Source: DAIDJM01 sp964250215 (lineage in GTDB: Bacteria; Pseudomonadota; Alphaproteobacteria; Acetobacterales; Acetobacteraceae). From it: 17,455 bases of DNA. Under the pieces are notes generated by a model. The model saw only the letters and a list, made by a program, of their open reading frames with translations. It searched no databases and was not told where the DNA came from. Every line of letters starts with the position of its first letter. The stretch's first letter is position 1. The position numbers were made by a program, and so were the translations under genes. The stretch is from contig CAXUEX010000054.1 of NCBI GenBank assembly GCA_964250215.1, positions 1 through 17,455 on the forward strand. The letters run 5' to 3'. Shown piece after piece: positions 8,551-14,868 of this stretch.

Positions 8551-9399
8551 TCAGCTTCGTTGGTGGCGCGCCAGGAATTCCTGCGCGACGCTGGCCACCA
8601 GCGTTCCGTCGCGCCGGTAGATTTCCGCGCGCGACAGACCGCGGCCATGCGCCACGCTGGGGGCGTGCTGCACATGCAGCATCCATTCGTCGGCGGTGGC
8701 TGCACGATGGAACCACAGACTGTGGTCCAGGCTGGCTGCCTGCACGGGGCCGCCGCCGGCGCGGCCATGCGCGAGCAGGCCGGCATGAACCAGGCCGAAA
8801 TCGGAGGCGAAACCGATGGCGGCGCGGTGGATGGCGGCGCCACCCGCGATGGCCGCGCGCGGTCGGAACCAGATGGCGCGGGCGGGGGCGCCCCCACCTT
8901 TCGGCACGGGCGGGAGTTCCACCGGGCGGGCTTCCAGCATTTCCTCCGCCAGGTAGCGGCGCGCCGCCTGGCCGCGCGCTTCGGCGTGCCGCGCGCGGGT
9001 GATGCGTTGATCCTGGAGCGCCTCCGGCGGCGGCAGATCGGGCATGGCGGATTGATAGTCCGGTCCGTCGTCGCCATCGTGGTGCGATGTGTATCCGGCC
9101 AGCAGCAGCCGGTCGCCCTGGCGTATTTCCACGCGGCGGGTGGCGAAGCTGTTTCCGTCGCGCGTGCGCTGCACTTCGATGTCGAACGGCGCCGACTTGC
9201 CGCCCACGCCGATGAACAGGGCATGCAGGGAATGGCAGGCTTTCGTGGCCGCCGACGCGGCGACGATGGCCTGGCCGATCAGCAGGCCGCCGAACAGCCG
9301 CGCCTCCTCGGTGGGCGGCGTGCCGGGCGCCGTCCAGCGTGCGGCGCCGGAAGCGGCGGCACTTTCCGGGGTGAGTGCGAACAACTCATCGAAGGTCAT
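8551..9399 (-). CDS. Acyl-CoA thioesterase II, TesB-like (double hotdog)
   Basis: The 282-residue product matches the TesB family in length and motifs. The N-terminal hotdog contains 'RLFGGLLIGQAIVAA' (34-48) and 'HALFIGVGGKSAPFDIEVQRTRDG' split across 59-82. The C-terminal hotdog contains 'FASDFGLVHAGL' with D200, 'AASLDHSLWFHR' with S223 where E. coli TesB has threonine, and 'ASVAQEFLAR' with Q273. These correspond to the catalytic Asp-Thr/Ser-Gln set. The enzyme hydrolyses acyl-CoA to free acid and CoA in the cytoplasm. ATG 9399 is the first start after the thiolase stop (20 bp apart), although no strong Shine-Dalgarno is seen, so translation may be coupled to the thiolase. In this operon it probably releases CoA from dead-end intermediates. 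Confidence 0.92.
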   Translation of the reverse strand: MTFDELFALTPESAAASGAARWTAPGTPPTEEARLFGGLLIGQAIVAASAATKACHSLHALFIGVGGKSAPFDIEVQRTRDGNSFATRRVEIRQGDRLLLAGYTSHHDGDDGPDYQSAMPDLPPPEALQDQRITRARHAEARGQAARRYLAEEMLEARPVELPPVPKGGGAPARAIWFRPRAAIAGGAAIHRAAIGFASDFGLVHAGLLAHGRAGGGPVQAASLDHSLWFHRAATADEWMLHVQHAPSVAHGRGLSRAEIYRRDGTLVASVAQEFLARHQRS

Positions 9400-9419
9400 G
9401 ATTTGAGGTGATGGCGCAA

Positions 9420-10622
9420 TCAGAAGATCTCGAACAGGCCCGCGCCGCCCATGCCGCCGCCCATGCACATGGTGACCACACCGAAGCGCGCGCCGCGGCG
9501 GCGGCCTTCGTGCAGGATGTGGCCGGTCATGCGCGCGCCGGACATGCCATACGGGTGGCCGATGGCGATGGCGCCGCCGGACACGTTGAGTTTTTCGTTC
9601 GGAATGCCGAGCTGGTCGCGGCAGTAGAGAACCTGGCTGGCGAAGGCTTCGTTCAGCTCCCAAAGATCGATGTCATTTACACTGAGACCGTGCTTGCGAA
9701 GCAGTTTCGGGATCGCATAGACCGGCCCGATGCCCATTTCATCCGGCGCGCAACCGGCAACCGCCAGGCCGCGATAGGCACCTAGCGGTTGCAGGCCGCG
9801 GCGATCGGCCTCGCGACGGTCCATCAGCACGACTGCCGCCGCGCCATCGGAAAGCTGCGACGCGTTGCCGGCGGTGATGTATTCGCCCTGCTTGACCTGC
9901 TGGCCGCTGGCGAACACGGGTTTCAGATTGGCCAGATCCTGCAGCCGGGTTTGCGGGCGGTTGCCTTCATCGCGGCTGATCGTGATGTCGCGGCCGGTGG
10001 TCTCGCCGGTGGCTTTGTCGGTGACTTTCATGCTGGTGGAAACGCTGACGATTTCGCTATCGAACCTGCCTGCCGTTTGCGCCTCCGCCGTGCGCTGCTG
10101 CGATTGCAGGGCATACTCGTCCTGGGCTTCGCGGCTGATGCCGTAGCGGCTGGCGACGATCTCGGCGGTTTCGATCATGGACATGTACAGCGCCGGATGC
10201 TGCGCCACCAATTTCGGGTCGGCGCCGCGGTAATGGTTCATATGCTCGTTCTGCACGAGCGAGATGGACTCGACGCCGCCGCCGATGCCGATGCCGAGTT
10301 CGCCGTTCAGGATGCCCTTAGCCACCGTGGCGATGGCCATGAGGCCGGAGCCGCACTGGCGATCGATGGTCATGCCCGGCACGCTATCCGGCAGGCCGGC
10401 CCAGAGCGCACCCTGGCGGGCGACGTTGTAGCCCGTGGAGCCCTGCTGCAGCGCGCAGCCCATGACCACGTCTTCCACCTCGGCGCCCTGCAAGCCGGCG
10501 CGGCGCACCGCTTCGCCGATCGCGTGGCCGGCAAGTGCTTGTCCCTGCGTGTCGTTGAAACTGCCACGGTAGGCTTTGCCGATGGGCGTGCGGGCGGTGG
10601 CGACGATGACGGCTTCGGGCAT
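9420..10622 (-). CDS. Thiolase (acetyl-CoA C-acyltransferase)
   Basis: The 400-residue protein is a complete thiolase. The nucleophile is C90 in 'TIDRQCGSGLMAI', H356 lies in 'AIAIGHPYGMSGARM' and the second cysteine C386 lies in 'CMGGGMGGAG'; 'WELNEAFASQ' supplies the NEAF motif. It cleaves 3-ketoacyl-CoA to acetyl-CoA or propionyl-CoA plus a shortened acyl-CoA, or runs in reverse. ATG 10622 is preceded by GGGAGGGG with good spacing; the longer reading frame upstream (to 10721) overlaps the intergenic region and is rejected. It is the first gene of the operon with TesB and SDR. The neighbouring thioesterase and 3-hydroxyacyl dehydrogenase argue for a degradative 3-ketoacyl-CoA thiolase rather than a biosynthetic PhaA. 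Confidence 0.94.
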   Translation of the reverse strand: MPEAVIVATARTPIGKAYRGSFNDTQGQALAGHAIGEAVRRAGLQGAEVEDVVMGCALQQGSTGYNVARQGALWAGLPDSVPGMTIDRQCGSGLMAIATVAKGILNGELGIGIGGGVESISLVQNEHMNHYRGADPKLVAQHPALYMSMIETAEIVASRYGISREAQDEYALQSQQRTAEAQTAGRFDSEIVSVSTSMKVTDKATGETTGRDITISRDEGNRPQTRLQDLANLKPVFASGQQVKQGEYITAGNASQLSDGAAAVVLMDRREADRRGLQPLGAYRGLAVAGCAPDEMGIGPVYAIPKLLRKHGLSVNDIDLWELNEAFASQVLYCRDQLGIPNEKLNVSGGAIAIGHPYGMSGARMTGHILHEGRRRGARFGVVTMCMGGGMGGAGLFEIF

Positions 10623-10761
10623 GGACCCCTCCCGGGCACGAACGCGCTGGAGGCTGCGTTCAGAATTATGGTATGTTCTGCTTGACCATGAATTCGTCAG
10701 CAAGGCAAGTTCGTGAGACAAGCGGCACGGTTCGGCCGGCTTGGCTTACAAGGGGTATCGG
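10623..10761. promoter_or_regulatory. Divergent promoter region between thiolase operon and alpha/beta hydrolase
   Basis: These 139 bases hold both promoters. On the minus strand a CATAAT hexamer (10669-10664) could be the thiolase -10; its -35 is weak. TGAC-N9-GTCA at 10683-10699, around GAATTC, is a possible operator. A Shine-Dalgarno AAGGGG at 10750-10755 serves ATG 10762. The regulatory calls are by eye and uncertain. Confidence 0.3.
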
Positions 10762-11631
10762 ATGGCCGGAACGGGCATTGGCAGGCGGGCGCTGACGTTG
10801 TTCAGCGAGGGCACGCGCATGGCGGCCGAGATCTGTGCGCCCGAGGGCGAGGCGGAAGGATCGGGTCGCCCGGCCATTCTGCTGTGCCATGGCTGGGGCG
10901 GGCTGAAGAGCCAGCTTGTGCCGTATGCCGAATTGTTCGCCAGGAACGGCTATGTGGCGATGATCTTCGACTATCGGGGCTGGGGGGAATCCGATGGCCG
11001 CGTGATTGCGCTGCCGGATGCGCCGCCCTTGCTGGAAGCCGGCGAACGGATGCTGCCGGTGCGCGTGCTGCGCGAGATCGTGGATCCGGTGGATCAGACG
11101 ACGGATATCCGGAACTGCCTGGCGGCGTTGCGCACCGAGACGGGAGTGGATCCGGCGCGCATCGGCCTGTGGGGCACGAGCTATGGTGGCGGACACGTGG
11201 TGTTCACCGCCGGCCAAGACGCCCGTGTGCGCGCGGTGGTGGCGCAGATCGGCGGATTTGGTTTTCCAGCGGAATATCGCGAGCGGGCACTGGCGCGGGC
11301 AGCGGAAAAGGCGCGCGGGCAGATCGATCCGGCGGTGCCGCAGGGGATCGATGCCACGCCCGGTTTGAAGGGAACGCCCGACATCGCCCGCATGGTGGAT
11401 CATTCACCGCGGCTGGCGGCCACCCGTGTGCGCGTGCCGACGCTGATCATCGATGCCGAGCAGGAAGAGCTGATGAACCGGCTGGAAAACGGCTTTACGG
11501 TTCACATGATCATCCGGGAGAACGCACCGAGCGAGTACTTGACGTTCCCCTGCACCCACTACAAGGTGTACGATCAGTACTTCACCGAGAGCACGAAGCT
11601 GGCTTTGGACTGGTTCAAGCGCCACCTTTAG
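10762..11631 (+). CDS. Alpha/beta hydrolase (dienelactone-hydrolase / S15-like)
   Basis: The 289-residue product has the alpha/beta hydrolase layout. The oxyanion region is 'LLCHGWGGLKSQL' (41-53), followed by 'FDYRGWGESDG' (69-79). The nucleophile S140 sits in 'GTSYGGGH', the acid is probably D231 in 'LIIDAEQEEL', and H266 in 'FPCTHYKVYD' completes the triad. The enzyme should hydrolyse an ester, lactone or similar bond in the cytoplasm; no signal peptide is seen. ATG 10762 is preferred over the TTG at 10741 because AAGGGG lies six bases upstream. It is divergent from the thiolase operon, and its 3' end overlaps the convergent regulator gene by 17 bp. The context suggests an opening or side-chain-release step in the same pathway, which is inference. 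Confidence 0.88.
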   Translation: MAGTGIGRRALTLFSEGTRMAAEICAPEGEAEGSGRPAILLCHGWGGLKSQLVPYAELFARNGYVAMIFDYRGWGESDGRVIALPDAPPLLEAGERMLPVRVLREIVDPVDQTTDIRNCLAALRTETGVDPARIGLWGTSYGGGHVVFTAGQDARVRAVVAQIGGFGFPAEYRERALARAAEKARGQIDPAVPQGIDATPGLKGTPDIARMVDHSPRLAATRVRVPTLIIDAEQEELMNRLENGFTVHMIIRENAPSEYLTFPCTHYKVYDQYFTESTKLALDWFKRHL

Positions 11632-12880
11632 CGCCGCCCGGCAACACGCCGGTGAGCAGCTTCTGGATGTAGAGTTCGGCCGCGTTGTCGGCGGTGGCGG
11701 TTCGCACCCAGCGGGCCAATTCCTCGGCCGAGTTGATGCAGGCCGTGATCATTTCCGATGCAATGCGAACGTTGCAAGGGCGCACGGAGCCGTCGATCAC
11801 GCCGTCGTTCAGCATGTCGCCGAAGCGGAGCGTGATGCGTGCCATCTCCGCGGCCATCCTGGTGCGCAGCTCCGGCCCCACTGCGGTGAGTGCGGAGGTG
11901 CGCAGCAGCGTGCCGCTGTCCAGCATCTGCCGGCGCACCAGCGGCACCGCGGCGGCGACGATTTGCGGCAGGCCATCGCCTTGCGTGGCGAGCGCGGTAT
12001 CCTGCGCCGCGCGGAGGGCCGCGAAGCTGTGCTCGAAGCAGGCAAGCACCAGGCCATCGCGGGTTTCGTTATGGTGGTAGAACGCACCCTTCGAGACGTT
12101 GAGCTCGGCCGAAATGCGGTCCACCGATGCGCCGCGATAGCCGAACTGGTTGATCAGGGAGGTGGCCGTGCGCAGGAAGGTTTGCGGTGAGAGCCGGTCA
12201 TCGAGCGCCTCCGTGACGGGCATCGATTGCTCGAAAGGCCGCAAATCGAGCGGAGATGCCGCGATGCCCTGCATCAGTATGTCACAGAAACGGTTAGCCA
12301 GGCGATGCGCATCCTGGGGCAGGTATTCGTGCGCCCAGACCACCGACCAGAGCAGCTGCGAAAGCAGGAAATGCGATGACGCATTGAGCTGCTCGAGCGT
12401 GAATGTCCGCTCCGCGCTTTGGAACAGGCTGCGGATCGACTTGAACATCTGGCCGTAGGCTGGCCAGACGAATTCGGAATGCGGCGCGGTGAGCGCGCGG
12501 ATGTCGCCGAAATGCACGAATTCCGGCCGCTCGCCCAGTTGCACGGTGGCGCGCAGATCGAAGTAGCTCCGGACGAAGCGGCGGATCCGGGCCTCAATGG
12601 TGGTTTCGGCGAGCGCCGCTTCGGCCAGCGATTGGTGCAGGGCGATGGAGCGCATGAAGGCCGCGGCGACGAGATCCTCGCGGCGCTCGAAATAGTAGCG
12701 CAGGCTTTTCAGATTGAGACCGATTTCGGCTGCGACGACGGCCAAGGTGGCGTCGCGCAGGCCGTGCCGGTTGAACAGGGCGCCGGCCGCGTTGAGTATC
12801 TCCTCCTTGCGGCGATCAAACCTTGTGTGACGGCCGCGCTTGGTTTGCCGGTCATCCAGTTTGGCTGCGGGTTCGCTCAT
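11615..12880 (-). CDS. Tandem TetR-family transcriptional regulator (two TetR domains in one chain)
   Basis: The 421-residue protein is about twice the length of a normal TetR repressor and contains two helix-turn-helix units. The first is at residues 25-70 ('KEEILNAAGALFNRHGLRDA', 'VVAAEIGLNLKSLRYYFERR'); the second is at about 233-280 ('FLRTATSLINQFGYRGASVD', 'ISAELNVSKGAFYHHNETRD'). Each is followed by an alpha-helical ligand or dimer region. Such a chain could fold as an intramolecular pseudo-dimer. ATG 12880 is chosen because GAGGG lies just upstream; a GTG at 12898 in the same frame lacks one. It is divergent from the transporter gene and convergent with the hydrolase, so the transporter promoter and its own are the most likely targets. 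Effector unknown; an acyl-CoA or the imported substrate would fit. Confidence 0.92.
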   Translation of the reverse strand: MSEPAAKLDDRQTKRGRHTRFDRRKEEILNAAGALFNRHGLRDATLAVVAAEIGLNLKSLRYYFERREDLVAAAFMRSIALHQSLAEAALAETTIEARIRRFVRSYFDLRATVQLGERPEFVHFGDIRALTAPHSEFVWPAYGQMFKSIRSLFQSAERTFTLEQLNASSHFLLSQLLWSVVWAHEYLPQDAHRLANRFCDILMQGIAASPLDLRPFEQSMPVTEALDDRLSPQTFLRTATSLINQFGYRGASVDRISAELNVSKGAFYHHNETRDGLVLACFEHSFAALRAAQDTALATQGDGLPQIVAAAVPLVRRQMLDSGTLLRTSALTAVGPELRTRMAAEMARITLRFGDMLNDGVIDGSVRPCNVRIASEMITACINSAEELARWVRTATADNAAELYIQKLLTGVLPGGAKGGA

Positions 12881-13113
12881 GGTTCCCTCGCCTACCACGC
12901 CAGGAACCTGGGAACGACCGCGATGGCGCGGAACGGCCGGGCCGGACCGGCGGCTGGGGTGGTCCGCGACAGACCATTTTTCTCAGATTTCACGATCATT
13001 GACGAGAAAGCGCCTGCCGCTCTAGACATACCTTAAGCCTTAAAAGAAGGCAGGGGTAGGGCGGCGTTTGCCGTTCTCCCTGAATATCAACGTAAAGGGA
13101 GGTGCGACGGGCT
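12881..13113. promoter_or_regulatory. Regulator/transporter divergent control region with candidate operators
   Basis: The 233 bases between the regulator and transporter starts contain two dyads: TGGTCCGCGACAGACCA (12960-12976; 5-bp arms, 7-bp spacer) and TTAAGCCTTAA (13033-13043). A possible promoter reads TTGACG (12999-13004), 18 bases, then TAGACA (13023-13028), placing the second dyad near the transcription start, as expected for a TetR operator. A strong Shine-Dalgarno AGGGAGG lies at 13096-13102. All are visual assignments. Confidence 0.35.
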
Positions 13114-14583
13114 GTGGCTTTGCTTTCCTCTGCTGTGGTCGAAGCGGCAACGCCTCCGATGCAAAGCGCAGCCCGGCGGCTGCCGCTGAAATTGTTCTAC
13201 GGCGTCGGCGCGATCGCGTTCGGCGTGAAGGACAACGGCTTTCAGGTGCTGCTGCTGTTGTTCTACAATCAATCGCTGGGATTGGACGCAGGGCTCGCGG
13301 GTTTCGCCATCATGATCGCGCTCGTGGTGGATGCGTTCGTCGATCCGGCCATCGGCTACTTGTCGGACCGGCTGCGCTCGCGCTGGGGGCGGCGCCATCC
13401 GTTCATGTATGCCGCCGCGCTGCCTGTTGCGCTTTCGTATCTGCTTCTGTTCTCGCCACCTGCGGGGCTGGGGCAGTGGAAGCTGTTCGGCTATCTGCTG
13501 GCGGTGGCGATCTTGGTGCGCATCCTGATCTCGGTTTATGAAATACCCAGCTCGGCATTGGTTGCCGAACTCACCTATGGCTATGACGAGCGCACCAGCT
13601 TCCTGAGCTTCCGCTACTTCTTCGGGTGGACTGGCGGCCTCAGCATGTCGATCCTGGCGTTCTCGGTATTTTTGCAGGCGGACGCGGCGCACACGACAAG
13701 TTATCTGAACCCCGCAGGCTACAGCCATTATGGCATCGCCGCCTCCGTCATCATGCTTTGCTCGATCCTGCTATGCGCCGTCGGCACGCAATCCGCCGTC
13801 GCGCCGGTCGAGAGAGCGGCTTACGACACGCCGCCTCCGCGCAATATGCTGGCGGAAATGCGATCGGTCCTGGGCAGCCGGTCCGCCGTGATGGCCACCG
13901 CCGCCGGCATGCTGCTGCAACTTGCCACCGGCCTGAGCTTCGCGCTGGGCACGTATTTCAACCTTTATGCCTGGCGACTGAACCCGAACCAGATCTCGCT
14001 GTTGACGGCCAGCAGCTTCATTTCGGCCACGGTGGCGCTGTTTCTGAGCCCGTTTTTGGCCAGCCGCTTCGACAAACGGAATTCGGCAATCGGCGTGACG
14101 CTGGTTTTGCTGCTGCTGCTGCCGCTGCCGCTTGCGGTTAGTCTGGCGGGGTTGCTGCCGACGGATCCCGGCGTGCTGATCCCGATCCTGTTCGCCTACA
14201 ACATCCTGATCGTGACATTGTTCGTTGTGGTGCCCACCCTGATCGCTTCGATGCTGGCCGACGTGGTGGAGGAGGTTGAAGTGCGCACGGGCGAGCGGTC
14301 GGAGGGGGTGATTTTCGCGCTGAATATCTTCGTGCAGAAATGCGCGTCGGGGTTGGGCGTGTTTGCTTCCACGGCGATACTGGCGCTGGCGCATTTCCCC
14401 GCCCACGCGCAAGCCGGCCTGGTGGCACCCGCGGTGATCACCCGGCTATCCGCCATTTTCATCGTTTCCGTGGGTTTCATATATGCGGGCGCGATGATCT
14501 GCGTGTTTCTGTATCGGATCACCCGGACGCGGCATCGCGAAAATCTCGATTTCCTCGCACGCAGGCGCACGCAAACCGCATAG
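13114..14583 (+). CDS. GPH-family (MelB-like, MFS) cation symporter
   Basis: The 489-residue protein is a polytopic membrane protein with about 12 hydrophobic segments. 'DPAIGYLSDRLRSRWGRRHPF' split as 'DPAIGYLSD' and 'RWGRRHPF' is the GPH signature after TM2, followed by 'EIPSSALVAELTYGYDERT', the family's second conserved region. The family imports sugars or glycosides, but in alphaproteobacteria relatives often sit in aromatic, terpenoid or steroid degradation clusters. Start: GTG 13114 lies 11 bases after AGGGAGG; GTG 13102 overlaps the Shine-Dalgarno and ATG 13159 has none, so the first 15 residues are uncertain. A CTG-rich stretch near 14105-14135 encodes a Leu/Pro-rich membrane helix. 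It is divergent from the tandem TetR gene and 285 bp upstream of the outer-membrane receptor, forming an uptake route. Confidence 0.9.
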   Translation: MALLSSAVVEAATPPMQSAARRLPLKLFYGVGAIAFGVKDNGFQVLLLLFYNQSLGLDAGLAGFAIMIALVVDAFVDPAIGYLSDRLRSRWGRRHPFMYAAALPVALSYLLLFSPPAGLGQWKLFGYLLAVAILVRILISVYEIPSSALVAELTYGYDERTSFLSFRYFFGWTGGLSMSILAFSVFLQADAAHTTSYLNPAGYSHYGIAASVIMLCSILLCAVGTQSAVAPVERAAYDTPPPRNMLAEMRSVLGSRSAVMATAAGMLLQLATGLSFALGTYFNLYAWRLNPNQISLLTASSFISATVALFLSPFLASRFDKRNSAIGVTLVLLLLLPLPLAVSLAGLLPTDPGVLIPILFAYNILIVTLFVVVPTLIASMLADVVEEVEVRTGERSEGVIFALNIFVQKCASGLGVFASTAILALAHFPAHAQAGLVAPAVITRLSAIFIVSVGFIYAGAMICVFLYRITRTRHRENLDFLARRRTQTA

Positions 14584-14808
14584 GCGGCGGGTTTTTCGGG
14601 TGAACTTTCGTGGACCGCTTGGCAGGTTTCGCGAAAATCCCGCCACACGCACTTATTGAGAACTGTGGTATTTCGGCAACGTGGTTTGACTGCCTCATCT
14701 CGCGTTCTCTTCTGTAACGCCATGCGAGCAACAAGGCGGTTGACCGCGGCAGCGCTCGCGCCCTAGCGTATTTTCAGAAATACGGTCTGCGGATTTGCTG
14801 AGCAGGCC

Positions 14809-14845
14809 GGCGACCCCCCCCGACAGGCGGGCGGGGGGGGTCGCC
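14809..14845 (+). other. Perfect 13-bp GC-rich hairpin in the leader of the TonB receptor gene
   Basis: GGCGACCCCCCCC (14809-14821) pairs perfectly with GGGGGGGGTCGCC (14833-14845) around an 11-base loop. Two further C-G pairs form outside a one-base bulge. There is no T-tract after it, so it is not a standard intrinsic terminator. It ends 12 bases before the GGAAG Shine-Dalgarno (14858-14862). In the 5' leader it could limit ribosome access or block read-through from the transporter gene. The rest of 14584-14808 shows no gene or recognised element. Confidence 0.7.
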
Positions 14846-14868
14846 CGGAGTACATCCGGAAGCGCCTT

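Noticed and set aside
7184..8716. 510-codon minus-strand frame across both SDR genes
   Set aside because: Low-complexity Arg/Gly/Pro product overlapping two well-supported SDR genes in other frames.
7996..9411. 471-codon plus-strand frame opposite SDR and TesB
   Set aside because: No recognisable domain; antisense shadow of two genes with catalytic motifs.
9420..10622. Polyhydroxybutyrate synthesis (PhaA/PhaB) reading of thiolase plus SDR
   Set aside because: The SDR looks like HSD17B4-type rather than PhaB, a thioesterase lies between them, and no PHA synthase or phasin is present.
9420..10721. Longer thiolase start at 10721
   Set aside because: Adds 33 residues not typical of thiolases and runs through the divergent promoter; GGGAGGGG supports ATG 10622.
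14809..14845. Rho-independent terminator for the transporter gene
   Set aside because: No T-tract follows the stem and it lies only 23 bases before the receptor start codon.
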